Assembly (NCBI RefSeq): GCF_008271655.1 | Contig: NZ_VKKX01000054.1 | Coordinates: forward strand, 1-64,000 | Source: Gemmobacter caeruleus | GTDB taxonomy: Bacteria; Pseudomonadota; Alphaproteobacteria; Rhodobacterales; Rhodobacteraceae | Direction: 5' to 3' | Length of the DNA stretch: 64,000 nt | In this document: one piece after another, positions 36,803 to 45,094 of the stretch | Layout of the letters: each line of letters starts with the position of its first letter | How positions within the stretch are numbered: the stretch's first letter is position 1 | Program-made: the position numbers and the translations under genes | The notes under the pieces: model-generated | What the model saw: only the letters and a program-made list of their open reading frames with translations | What the model was told of the DNA's origin: nothing | Databases searched by the model: none

Positions 36803-37972
36803 ATGGCACGCATATCGGTCTGTCTGGCCTTGTCGCTGATCGCGGCACCGGCGGCGGCGGAAACCATTCGAATCGACTGGCTGGAACGGCAGGTAACGCC
36901 GCCGCCGGTGCAGTCGAACATGCAGGCCCGGCCCGAGCGGCTGGGGCTTGACGGCGCAAGGCTGAGCGTGGCGGATATCGCGACGACCGGGCGCTTTACC
37001 GGCATGGATTATCAACTGGTCGAAACCGTGATCCCGCCCGAGGCGCCCTTTCTGCCCGCGGCCGAGGCGGCGCTGGCCCAGGGCGCGCGGCTGCTGGTGG
37101 TCAGCGCGCCGGCGGCGGATCTGCTGGCCCTGGCCGACCTGCCCGCCGCGCGCGACGCGCTGATCCTGAATACCGCCGCCCCGGAAACCAGCCTGCGCGG
37201 CGCCGATTGCCGCGCCAACCTGCTGCATACCCTGCCCTCGGTGGCCATGCGCACCGATGCGCTGGCGCAGTTCATCGTGACGAAACGCTGGACGAACCTT
37301 GCCATGATCGCCGGCACCCTGCCCGAGGATCTGGCCTATGCCGAGGCGATGCGGTCCAGCCTGACCAAGTTCGGCCTTTCGCTGGCAGGCGAAAAGACCT
37401 GGCCCTTCCAGTCGGATCTGCGCCGCGCCGCCACGACCGAGGTGCCGCTGTTCACACAAGACCTGCCTGACCATGACCTGTTGCTGATCGCCGATGAGCG
37501 GGGCGATTTCGGGCGCTATGTCGCCTATAACACCTGGCTGCCGCGCCCCCTTGCCGGGTCGGAGGGGGCGCAGCCGCTGGGCTGGTCGGGGGTGGTGGAA
37601 CAGAACGGCGCGGCGCAGTTGCAGAACCGCTTTCGCGATACGGCGGGGCGCGAGATGGCGCCCGCGGATTTCGCCGCCTGGGCCGCCATCGCCGCTCTGG
37701 GTGACGCCACCACCCGCACCGCGACCGCCGATCCTGCGGCGCTGCGAAGCTATCTGCTGTCTGATCGCGCGCGCATCGCGGGCTTTCTGGGCCGCCCGCT
37801 CAGCTTTCGGGCCTGGGATGGGCAGATGCGCCAGCCCATCCCCATCGTGACCGAACGCGCGGTGGTTGGCCTCGCCCCGTTCGAGGGGTTCCTGCATGCG
37901 GTCAACGAGCTTGATACGCTGGGCCCCGACCAGCCCGAAACCCTTTGCACCGCCTTTCAGGAGGGACCATGA
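36803..37972 (+). CDS. PQQ-dehydrogenase-associated ABC substrate-binding protein
   Basis: A 389-residue periplasmic protein related to branched-chain amino acid type binding proteins and belonging to the family found beside PQQ alcohol dehydrogenases. Signal peptide (MARISVCLALSLIAAPAAAET), then IRIDWLERQVTPPPVQSNMQ and a GADCRANLLHTLPSVAMRTDALAQFIV block. The ligand is unknown. It starts the five-gene operon 36803-40895, whose transporter genes encode an ABC-2 permease rather than an importer, which makes its role unclear. Confidence 0.88.
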   Translation: MARISVCLALSLIAAPAAAETIRIDWLERQVTPPPVQSNMQARPERLGLDGARLSVADIATTGRFTGMDYQLVETVIPPEAPFLPAAEAALAQGARLLVVSAPAADLLALADLPAARDALILNTAAPETSLRGADCRANLLHTLPSVAMRTDALAQFIVTKRWTNLAMIAGTLPEDLAYAEAMRSSLTKFGLSLAGEKTWPFQSDLRRAATTEVPLFTQDLPDHDLLLIADERGDFGRYVAYNTWLPRPLAGSEGAQPLGWSGVVEQNGAAQLQNRFRDTAGREMAPADFAAWAAIAALGDATTRTATADPAALRSYLLSDRARIAGFLGRPLSFRAWDGQMRQPIPIVTERAVVGLAPFEGFLHAVNELDTLGPDQPETLCTAFQEGP

Positions 37973-38940
37973 TCCGCAGCATTCTGATGGGCACCGCGCT
38001 GTCGCTCAGCCTTGCGCCAGCACTGGCAGACGAGATCTGGGTCACGAACGAGATCGACGATACGGTCAGCGTGATTGACGCGCGCACCCTGGAAGTGAAG
38101 GCCACCTATCCCACCGGCGAACGCCCGCGCGGCATCACCTTTTCCAAGGATTTCAAGCGGCTTTACATCTGTGCCTCGGATAGTGACGCGGTGCAGGTGA
38201 TGGATCCCGATACCGGGCAGATCCTGCATGACCTGCCCTCGGGCGAAGACCCGGAGCAATTCGTCCTCGCCCCCGATGACCGGCTGCTTTACATCGCCAA
38301 CGAGGATGACGCGATCACCACCGTGGTCGATACCGAAAGCCGCACGGTGGTGACGCAGATCGACGTGGGCGTGGAACCCGAAGGGATGGGCATCTCGCCC
38401 GACGGGCGCATTCAGGTCACCACCTCTGAAACCACCAACATGGCGCATTGGATCGACACCGAAACCCACAAGATCATCGCCAATACGCTGGTGGACAGCC
38501 GCCCCCGCCACGCCGAATTCCGCCCCGACGGGACCGAGCTTTGGGTCAGTTCCGAAATCGGCGGCACGGTGACGGTGTTCGACACCGCTACCCAGGCCGA
38601 AAAGGGCAGGATCGGCTTTGCCATCACCGGCATCCAGCCCGAAAAGCTGCAACCCGTGGGCATGCGCTTTTCGCCTGACGGGCAGCGCGTCTTTGTGGCG
38701 CTTGGGCCGGCGAACCATGTCGCTGTGGTGAATGCCGCCACGCTGGAGGTGGAGCGCTATATCCTGGTCGGCCGCCGCGTCTGGCATATGGAACTCTCGC
38801 CCGATCAGACACGGCTTTTCACCACCAATGGCGTCTCGGGCGATGTGACGGTGATCGACCTCGCCTCGCTGGAGCCGATTGCGACGGTCAAGGTCGGCCG
38901 CTTTCCCTGGGGCGCCGCCGCGCGCCCGACCCCCAACTGA
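37969..38940 (+). CDS. YVTN-type beta-propeller protein of the PQQ-alcohol system
   Basis: A 323-residue exported seven-bladed propeller. The signal peptide ends near SLAPALADE (about 20); repeats such as IWVTNEIDDTVSVIDARTLEV, LYIANEDDAITTVVDTESRTV and LFTTNGVSGDVTVIDLASLEP are YVTN-like. Members of this family accompany quinoprotein dehydrogenases. A structural or electron-transfer-partner role in the periplasm is likely; no catalytic site is visible. ATG overlaps the previous stop (ATGA). Confidence 0.9.
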   Translation: MIRSILMGTALSLSLAPALADEIWVTNEIDDTVSVIDARTLEVKATYPTGERPRGITFSKDFKRLYICASDSDAVQVMDPDTGQILHDLPSGEDPEQFVLAPDDRLLYIANEDDAITTVVDTESRTVVTQIDVGVEPEGMGISPDGRIQVTTSETTNMAHWIDTETHKIIANTLVDSRPRHAEFRPDGTELWVSSEIGGTVTVFDTATQAEKGRIGFAITGIQPEKLQPVGMRFSPDGQRVFVALGPANHVAVVNAATLEVERYILVGRRVWHMELSPDQTRLFTTNGVSGDVTVIDLASLEPIATVKVGRFPWGAAARPTPN

Positions 38941-38951
38941 CGGAGCCTGCC

Positions 38952-39392
38952 ATGCGTCTTGCGCTGATCCTTGCCCTTGCCCTGACTGCCGCCTTTCCCG
39001 CCCTGGCGGAGAGCGAGGACGACGACGCGGCACCGCCGGCGGGCCTGCTGGCGGGCGGCAACAAGGAAGACCTGCCCGAGGTGATCCTGTCGGTGGGCGA
39101 GCCGCTGGGCGGCCCCTGGGCGCTGAAATCCGGCCGTTATTACGAGGTGGAGATCACCGCCGACGGATCGGGCGAGATCGGCCTTCAGGGCAGCGATTTC
39201 TTTCGCGCGATCTGGGTGGACGAGGTGGTCATCAAGGGGCTGGAGATCCGCCCGATGGGCCTGCATTCGATCGAATTCGACCGCGCCGGCACGATGGAGA
39301 TCGGCTTTGTCGCGGTCAAACCCGGGCGCTATGCTCTGGAAATTCCCGGAGCGAGCAGCGATGCGCAGCGGATCGAGATCACCATTGAATGA
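38952..39392 (+). CDS. Small exported protein of PQQ-alcohol operon, unknown function
   Basis: A 146-residue exported protein (signal peptide to LAESED, about 19), followed by an acidic linker (EDDDAAPP) and a beta-rich domain (YYEVEITADGSGEIGL, LEIRPMGLHSIEFDRAGTMEIGFVAVKPGRYALEIPG). This C-terminal pattern recalls cupredoxin-like sandwich domains but no copper ligand set (His-Cys-His-Met) is present. It sits between the propeller and ABC ATPase genes. Confidence 0.8.
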   Translation: MRLALILALALTAAFPALAESEDDDAAPPAGLLAGGNKEDLPEVILSVGEPLGGPWALKSGRYYEVEITADGSGEIGLQGSDFFRAIWVDEVVIKGLEIRPMGLHSIEFDRAGTMEIGFVAVKPGRYALEIPGASSDAQRIEITIE

Positions 39393-40107
39393 CGCCGCGC
39401 TTGCCGTTTCGGGGCTGAACCACGCCTGGGGCGGCAAACCCGCGCTGCGCGATGTGTCCTTCAGCCTGGCGCCGGGGAGGTTCTGCGCGCTGCTGGGGCC
39501 GAACGGCGCCGGCAAATCGACGCTGATGGCGGTCTTGACCGGGCTGATCCGGCCCGCGCCGGCTGTGGTGCTGGTGGCGGGGCAGGATATGGGCCGCGCG
39601 CCGCGCCGGGCATTGGCCGGCATGGGGGTGGTGTTCCAGCAGCCGACCTATGATCTGGATCGCAGCGTGGTCGCCAACCTGCATTATTTTGCGGCGCTTC
39701 AGGGCCTGACCCGCGCCGAGGCCGATCGCCGCATCGCCGGGGCGCTGGCCCGGCTGGGCATGGCCGAACGGGCGGGTGAAAAGGTGGGCGCGCTGAATGG
39801 CGGGCATCGCCGGCGGATGGAGATCGCCCGCGCCCTTTTGCACCGCCCGCGGCTTCTCTTGCTGGACGAACCGACCGTGGGTCTGGATGCCCCCGCCCGC
39901 GCGGCGATCACCGCCCATGTCCATGACCTGACCGCCGAGGGGATCGCCGTTCTCTGGGCCACGCATCTGGTGGATGAACTGCGCGACAGCGACGATCTGG
40001 TGCTGCTGCATCGCGGGAAGGTCGCGGCGGCGGGGCAGGTGGGGGCGGTGCGCGGGGCGCAGCCCTTGCAGGACTGGTTTCTGGCACAGACGGGGGCTGC
40101 CGCATGA
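39361..40107 (+). CDS. ABC transporter ATPase of the PQQ-alcohol system
   Basis: A 248-residue ATPase with Walker A GPNGAGKS, a Q-loop (VVFQQPTYDLD), signature-like LNGGHRRRMEIARALL in place of LSGGQ, and Walker B LLLLDEPTVGLD, then an ATHLVDE switch. It belongs to the ABC-2 exporter class and to the subfamily seen with PQQ alcohol dehydrogenases. The first ATG (39361) overlaps the previous gene by 32 bp; a TTG at 39385 (MNDAALAVSGLNHAW) is an equally plausible start. Overlaps the permease by 4 bp. Confidence 0.88.
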   Translation: MRSGSRSPLNDAALAVSGLNHAWGGKPALRDVSFSLAPGRFCALLGPNGAGKSTLMAVLTGLIRPAPAVVLVAGQDMGRAPRRALAGMGVVFQQPTYDLDRSVVANLHYFAALQGLTRAEADRRIAGALARLGMAERAGEKVGALNGGHRRRMEIARALLHRPRLLLLDEPTVGLDAPARAAITAHVHDLTAEGIAVLWATHLVDELRDSDDLVLLHRGKVAAAGQVGAVRGAQPLQDWFLAQTGAAA

Positions 40108-40895
40108 CCGCCCTGCGCGCCGCCACCGCCATCCTGACCCGCGAGGTCGCGCGGTTCCTGACACAGCGCGAACGCTTCTTCGCCGCGCTGGTGCGGCCGC
40201 TGGTCTGGCTTTTCGTCTTTGCGGCGGGGTTCCGGGCGGCGCTTGGCCTGTCGATCATCCCGCCCTACAAGACCTATATCACCTACGAGACCTATATCGC
40301 CCCCGGCCTGTGCGGCATGATCCTGCTGTTTGCCGGGATGCAAAGCTCGCTCAGCCTGGTGAATGACCGCGAAAGCGGCACGATGCGGCTGATGCTGACC
40401 GCGCCCTGGCCGCGCTGGTTCCTGCTGGGGGCCAAGCTGGTGGCGGGGGCGGCGGTGGCGCTGTTGCAGGTGGCGGCCTTTCTGGCCATCGCCGCCGCCT
40501 ATGGCATCCGCTTCAGCCCGGCGGGCTATCTGGCGGCGATTCCCGCGCTGGTGCTGGCGGGGCTGATGCTGGGGGCGCTTGGTCTGTTCCTGTCGTCGCG
40601 CGTGCGGCAGCTGGAGAATTTCGCGGGGGTGATGAATTTCGTGATCTTCCCGATGTTCTTCCTGTCTTCGGCGCTTTATCCGCTGTGGAAGATGCAGGAA
40701 AGCTCGCCCCTGCTGGCCATGATCTGCCGCGCGAATCCGTTTACCCATGCGGTCGAACTGGTGCGTTTCGCGCTTTATGGCCAGGTCAACCTGCCTGCCT
40801 TGGGCTGGACGGTGCTGGCGGGCGGGCTGTTCTTTGCGCTGGCGGTCTGGGGCTATGAACCCGCGCGCACCCGCCCCGCCCGCGGGGAAGGCTAG
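40104..40895 (+). CDS. ABC-2 type membrane permease of the PQQ-alcohol system
   Basis: A 263-residue inner-membrane protein with six predicted helices. It has the ABC-2 features VNDRESGTMRLMLTAPWPRWFLLGAKL and FFLSSALYPLWKMQ before NPFTHAVELVRFALYG. Such permeases move drugs, lipids, polysaccharides or haem-related compounds outward, or act in maturation of periplasmic enzymes. Overlaps the ATPase gene by 4 bp and meets the NitT/TauT-type ATPase gene head-on. Confidence 0.9.
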   Translation: MTALRAATAILTREVARFLTQRERFFAALVRPLVWLFVFAAGFRAALGLSIIPPYKTYITYETYIAPGLCGMILLFAGMQSSLSLVNDRESGTMRLMLTAPWPRWFLLGAKLVAGAAVALLQVAAFLAIAAAYGIRFSPAGYLAAIPALVLAGLMLGALGLFLSSRVRQLENFAGVMNFVIFPMFFLSSALYPLWKMQESSPLLAMICRANPFTHAVELVRFALYGQVNLPALGWTVLAGGLFFALAVWGYEPARTRPARGEG

Positions 40896-41485
40896 CGCGA
40901 AAGCAGCCGCGCCGGGCGCCCTTCCAACCGCGCCCGCCTTGTGGTCAGCCGCGCCAGCTCGGCCTCGGAATGCGAGGCGAGGATGACGGCGGGTCGCGTC
41001 TCCGCGATCAGCGCGGCGGTCAGATCCAGCAAATCCTCCACCCGTTCCTGATCGAGCGAGACAAAGGGTTCGTCCAGGATCAGCACCTCGGGGCGGGCGG
41101 CAAAGGCGCGGGCCAGCCCGACGCGCCGCGCCTGACCCAGGGACAATTGCCCCGGCCAGTGCTGTTCCATCCCCGCCAGCCCGACCCGCGCCAGCCAGCC
41201 CCGCGCCTCGGCCCCGGTCGCGCCCGTGGGCAGGGTGACATTGTCGATCACCCGCCGCCAGGGCATCAGCGTGGGCGACTGAAAGACCATCGCGCTGCGT
41301 CCGGCGGGATGCAGATCGCCATCGAAGCGCGTATCCACCCCGGCGAGGATGCGCAAAAGCGTGCTTTTGCCCGCGCCCGACGACCCCTCGATCCCCAGCA
41401 CCTCGCCCGGTGCGACGGCAAGCGACAAGGGCCCCAGGATCGCGGTTGCGCCAAAGGATTTGCCCCGCAGGTCCAGCCGGATCAT
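40892..41485 (-). CDS. NitT/TauT-type ABC importer, ATPase
   Basis: A short 197-residue ATPase of the SsuB/TauB class: Walker A GSSGAGKST, Q-loop MVFQSPTLMPWRRVIDNV, signature LSLGQARRVGLARAF, Walker B VLILDEPFVSLD and HSEAEL switch. The usual C-terminal extension is missing, so it is shorter than the 230-260 residues common in the class. Third gene of the binding-protein/permease/ATPase operon, coupled by ATGA overlap to the permease. Confidence 0.9.
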   Translation of the reverse strand: MIRLDLRGKSFGATAILGPLSLAVAPGEVLGIEGSSGAGKSTLLRILAGVDTRFDGDLHPAGRSAMVFQSPTLMPWRRVIDNVTLPTGATGAEARGWLARVGLAGMEQHWPGQLSLGQARRVGLARAFAARPEVLILDEPFVSLDQERVEDLLDLTAALIAETRPAVILASHSEAELARLTTRRARLEGRPARLLSR

Positions 41486-42297
41486 GCCGCCGCCCTCCAG
41501 CCCGTTGCGCGGCGCGCCAGCGGCGCCAGCACCAGCCATTCCACCGCCAGCATGACCGCCACGAAGGCCAGCGCATTGGCCAGAACGCCGGTAATGTCGA
41601 ACATCTGGAAATTCAGATGGATGCGAAAGCCGATGCCGTTGGAGCGGCCCAGAAATTCGACCACCAGCACGATCTTCCAGATCAGCGAAACCCCCGCCCG
41701 CGCGGCGGCAAGCAGATGCGGCACCAGTTGCGGCAGCAGGATATGGCGCAGCCGTGCCAGCGGCGCCATGCGAAAGGCGCGGGCCATCTCGGCCAGGGCC
41801 GGGTCGCGGGCCTGCACGCCCTCGCGCAGGATCACGGCGACCAGCGGCACCTTGTTCAGCGCCACGGCGGCGATTGCCGCCGTCTCGTTCAGCCCGATCC
41901 AGAGGTAACACAGCACGATCAGCACCAGCGCCGGGATGTTGTTCCAGACCGTGAGCCAGGGGTCGAGCCAGTCATTCGCGCGGCGCGACAGGCCAAGGCC
42001 GATGCCAAGCGCCGTGCCCAGCCCCATGGCCAGCACGAAGGCCGCCGCCACCCGGCCCAGTGTCGCGCCCAGATCGGCCCACATCCGCCCTGAGGCCAGC
42101 CCCTCCCACAGGGCGGGCAGCACCTGCGCCGGGCCGGGCGCGCGCAGGGGGTCGTCCAGCAGCGCCGCCCCGGCCGCCCAGACCCCGATCAGCGCCAGCA
42201 CCGACAGCATCGGGCGCAGCGGCCCCGCCCCCGGCGCGGGGGGCGGGGCCGTCAGGGCCGGAGCCGGGGGGGCGGCGGGGCGCGCCAAGCCCAGCAT
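41482..42297 (-). CDS. NitT/TauT-type ABC importer, permease
   Basis: A 271-residue permease with six predicted helices, preceded by a proline/alanine-rich cytoplasmic stretch. The EAA loop (EMARAFRMAPLARLRHILLPQLVPHL) and VWNNIPALVLIVLCYLWIG are SsuC/TauC-like. It pairs with the binding protein 3 bp upstream. Confidence 0.9.
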   Translation of the reverse strand: MLGLARPAAPPAPALTAPPPAPGAGPLRPMLSVLALIGVWAAGAALLDDPLRAPGPAQVLPALWEGLASGRMWADLGATLGRVAAAFVLAMGLGTALGIGLGLSRRANDWLDPWLTVWNNIPALVLIVLCYLWIGLNETAAIAAVALNKVPLVAVILREGVQARDPALAEMARAFRMAPLARLRHILLPQLVPHLLAAARAGVSLIWKIVLVVEFLGRSNGIGFRIHLNFQMFDITGVLANALAFVAVMLAVEWLVLAPLARRATGWRAAA

Positions 42298-42300
42298 GCC

Positions 42301-43269
42301 CTATTGCGACAGGAAGGTGCCGGGCGGCAGGTCATGCACCTTGCCCACCAGCTCTTCTCCGCCCAGATCGGCCATCAGGGCCAGCATCCGCCCCGCCGCA
42401 GCCTGATCGACCGGCGCATCCGCGGGGATGCCGGCGCGATAGCCCGCCACCAGCGCCGCATATTGCGCGTCATTCTTGGCGTTCATCTGGTCGCGCAGCC
42501 GGGCAAAGGCCGCTTCGTCACGCGCCAGCAGTTCCTTGGCGGCGCGCGAGGCACGTTTCAGCCCGGCCACCATCGCGGGGCGTTCCGCGACCAGACGGTC
42601 TGACACCACATAGCCCAGAAGCGGGGTTTCGGGGTCAAGGCCAAGCGCCTGTGCCGCGTCCGACACGCTGACCAGCGTGGTCATGCCGCGCGTCTCCATC
42701 TTGGCCATGAAATGCCAGAAGTTGATGGCGGCATCCACCTCGCCCGACAGGGCCGATTCCATGATCAGGGGCGGCGCGCCGAACACCTGTTCGGTCTCGG
42801 TCGCCAGGTCCAGCCCCAGTTCCTTTTGCGCATAGGCGCGCAGGATCAGCCAGCTTTTGTCCAGCGGGCCACCGGCGATGCCGATCTTCTTGCCCTTCAG
42901 ATCGCCCAGCGAGGCGATGCCGCCCTCGGGGCGCACCATCAGCCCGCCCACGGCGCGCGAATAGGGGATGAAGGTGAAATCCTGCCCCTCGGCCCGCATC
43001 CGCGCGACCCAGAACCAGTCGGTCACGATGGCATCGGCCTCGCCGCCTTGCAGGGCCACTTGCGCCGCCGGATTGCCCGCCACCGGCATCACCTCCAGCT
43101 CAAAGCCCTCGGCCTTGTCCAGCCCGTAATGGCGGATCGTATCGAGTTCCCAGTTGACCGTGCCGCCCTCAAGCGCGGCGACCTTCAGCACCGGCAGGTC
43201 TTCGGCCCGGGCACCGACGGCGCCCATTGCCATACATGCCGCCAGCAGGCAGCCCCAGAGTCGTTTCAT
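42301..43269 (-). CDS. NitT/TauT-type ABC importer, substrate-binding protein
   Basis: A 322-residue periplasmic binding protein (signal peptide to VGARAED, about 22). It shows VLKVAALEGGTVNWELDTI, GNPAAQVALQGGEADAIVTDWFWVA and GKKIGIAGGPLDKSWLILRAYA, typical of the SsuA/TauA/ThiY group. The ligand is not deducible: sulfonate, thiamine-precursor and nitrate binders share the fold. It lies inside the alcohol-oxidation island and is preceded by a dyad site, so its ligand is probably connected with that metabolism. Confidence 0.88.
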   Translation of the reverse strand: MKRLWGCLLAACMAMGAVGARAEDLPVLKVAALEGGTVNWELDTIRHYGLDKAEGFELEVMPVAGNPAAQVALQGGEADAIVTDWFWVARMRAEGQDFTFIPYSRAVGGLMVRPEGGIASLGDLKGKKIGIAGGPLDKSWLILRAYAQKELGLDLATETEQVFGAPPLIMESALSGEVDAAINFWHFMAKMETRGMTTLVSVSDAAQALGLDPETPLLGYVVSDRLVAERPAMVAGLKRASRAAKELLARDEAAFARLRDQMNAKNDAQYAALVAGYRAGIPADAPVDQAAAGRMLALMADLGGEELVGKVHDLPPGTFLSQ

Positions 43270-43338
43270 CGCATCCTCCCTTGCCCCGGCATCGGGCCCT
43301 CGGGAAAAAGCCTAAACCCGGGTGGCGGCGGCGCTCTA

Positions 43339-43354
43339 TTAGACCATTGGCCAA
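43339..43354. promoter_or_regulatory. 16-bp dyad site f (upstream of NitT/TauT ABC operon)
   Basis: TTAGACCATTGGCCAA. It lies 70 bp upstream of the minus-strand binding-protein gene, in the same divergent region as site g. Confidence 0.6.
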
Positions 43355-43392
43355 TACGGTTTGCGCCCGGTTTGCCGCCAGTTTGCTCTGGT

Positions 43393-43408
43393 CGCGACCA
43401 AGGTCGAA
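43393..43408. promoter_or_regulatory. 16-bp dyad site g (upstream of pedF)
   Basis: CGCGACCAAGGTCGAA, with a perfect CGACC-AA-GGTCG core. It lies 62 bp upstream of pedF on the plus strand. Sites f and g give each arm of the divergent region its own copy. Confidence 0.72.
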
Positions 43409-43469
43409 TGGCGCCGGGGCGGGCAGGCCGGTTAATCCCAAGGAACAGTGGATCGAGAGGGAGAGAGAG

Positions 43470-44171
43470 ATGCTCGACACCCGCAGCCGCCGCGTTGTCG
43501 CGGCCCTGACGCTTGCCGGCCTCATGGCCCCCGCGCTGGCGCCTGTCGCCGTTCTGGCGCATGGCGATGTGGCGCCCCAGCCCGTGAACACCGATGCCCT
43601 GCCCGATGTGGGCGAGGAATGGCTGACCGAAAACCCCTACCGCGCCGAGAAGGCCGGCGAGGAAACCTGGCGCGCCGCCCTGCATATCGGCGATTCCGGC
43701 TATAACCAGAACTGCGCCCGCTGCCATGGGCTTGGCGCGGTGTCGGGCGGCCTGGCCCCCGACCTGCGTTTCCTTGAGGCGGCGGAATATGGCGATGAAT
43801 GGTTCGCCGAACGGTTCCAGCATGGCTACACCCAGGACGGCACCACCAAGATGCCCGCCTTTGGCGAGGTTCTGGGCCAGAAGGCCGGCTGGGCGATCCG
43901 CACCTATATCGAGACGCGCCCCGAGGATGGCGCGCTGGATGGCCATTCCGACCGGTTGCACAAGCTGCGTGATGAACTGGCCGCCGGACAGGGCGATGGC
44001 GCCGCGATCAAGGCCGAGCTCATGCAGATCGCCGCCGAGGTCAAGACCGCCTCGGGCGCCCCCGTGGCCGACAGCGTGGTCAGCCGCGCCGCCGAGACGC
44101 TGACCGACGATCCTGCCAGCTTCAAGCACGCGGCCGAGGTGCTGACCATCGGCCTGTCCGCGGCGCAGTGA
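43470..44171 (+). CDS. pedF: Cytochrome c-550 PedF
   Basis: A 233-residue periplasmic monohaem cytochrome of the PedF family, the specific electron carrier found with ethanol-type PQQ dehydrogenases. Signal peptide spans about residues 1-30 (ALAPVAVLAHGD). Haem motif is C82-A-R-C85-H86, with a methionine in TKMPAFGEV as likely sixth ligand. The C-terminal helical region (KLRDELAAGQGDGAAIKAEL) extends beyond the haem fold. A GAGAGAGAG ribosome site precedes the ATG at 43470. Next gene overlaps its stop. Confidence 0.92.
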   Translation: MLDTRSRRVVAALTLAGLMAPALAPVAVLAHGDVAPQPVNTDALPDVGEEWLTENPYRAEKAGEETWRAALHIGDSGYNQNCARCHGLGAVSGGLAPDLRFLEAAEYGDEWFAERFQHGYTQDGTTKMPAFGEVLGQKAGWAIRTYIETRPEDGALDGHSDRLHKLRDELAAGQGDGAAIKAELMQIAAEVKTASGAPVADSVVSRAAETLTDDPASFKHAAEVLTIGLSAAQ

Positions 44172-45094
44172 TGCGCGCGCGCGGCAGGCCCGGGCGCCGC
44201 GGGGTTCTGGCGGCGATGGTGCTGGCGCTGGCCGGGCTGGGGTTTACCCCCCGCCCGGCCCTTGCCGCTTGCGAGGGGGTGGCGCCGGAACAGCGCCTGC
44301 AAAACACCGCGCCGCAGGATATCGGCCGGTCGCTGGATCGTATCCGCGAGGATGGGTGGATCGAATTCGCGCTTTATGAGGATTACCGCCCCTGGTCCTG
44401 GCAAGAGGCCGGTCAGCCGCGCGGCATCGACGTGGATATCGCCCGCCTGATCGCCGCCGATCTGGGGGTGGAGGCACGCATCCGTCTGGTCACGGCGGGC
44501 GAGACGCTGGATGCCGATCTGCTGAATTACGTCTACAAGGGCGCGGCGGTCGGCGGGCATGTTTCCAATGTCATGCTGCATGTGCCCTATGACGTGGATT
44601 ATGCCTGCCGTTTCGATCAGGTGGTGTTTACCGGGCAATATGCCTCGGAACGGCTGGCGATTGCCTATGATCTGGCATCCTACCCCGAAAAGGGCCCGAC
44701 CCCGGCGGTGTTCCGCTATGATCCGGTGGGGGTGGAGAATGACTCGATCTCCGATTTCTTCCTGACGTCGGTGGCGCATGGGGCGACGGCCGACAAGGTG
44801 CATCGCTTCAAATCCACCGGCGCGGCCATGGAGGGCCTGGCCCGGCATGAGGTCATGGCGGTGATGGGGCCGCGCGCGGAAATCGACGCTGCGATGACCG
44901 AGGGGCTGGCGGTGCATGAGCCGGGCCTACTGGGGCTGGCGCGGTCGAAATGGACGCTGGGGGTGGCGGTGTCGTTCCAGCACCGGCCGCTGGCCTATGC
45001 GGTGGACGATGCCATCGCCGCCGCGCTGGCAGATGGGCGCATCGCGGCGATTTTCGCGGGCTATGGCGTCGATTACATGGCGCCGGTCAGGTAA
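44171..45094 (+). CDS. Quinoprotein-dehydrogenase-associated binding protein (MoxJ-like)
   Basis: A 307-residue exported protein of the solute-binding family 3 fold, in the group that includes MoxJ/XoxJ and sits beside PQQ alcohol dehydrogenases. After an arginine-rich signal peptide (cleavage near RPALAACE, about 34) it reads WIEFALYEDYRPWSWQEAGQPRGIDVDIARLIAADLGVEARIRLV. MoxJ-type proteins are thought to act in maturation or activation of the dehydrogenase rather than transport. ATG overlaps the pedF stop (TGATG); a GTG one codon earlier is also possible. Confidence 0.88.
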   Translation: MRARGRPGRRGVLAAMVLALAGLGFTPRPALAACEGVAPEQRLQNTAPQDIGRSLDRIREDGWIEFALYEDYRPWSWQEAGQPRGIDVDIARLIAADLGVEARIRLVTAGETLDADLLNYVYKGAAVGGHVSNVMLHVPYDVDYACRFDQVVFTGQYASERLAIAYDLASYPEKGPTPAVFRYDPVGVENDSISDFFLTSVAHGATADKVHRFKSTGAAMEGLARHEVMAVMGPRAEIDAAMTEGLAVHEPGLLGLARSKWTLGVAVSFQHRPLAYAVDDAIAAALADGRIAAIFAGYGVDYMAPVR

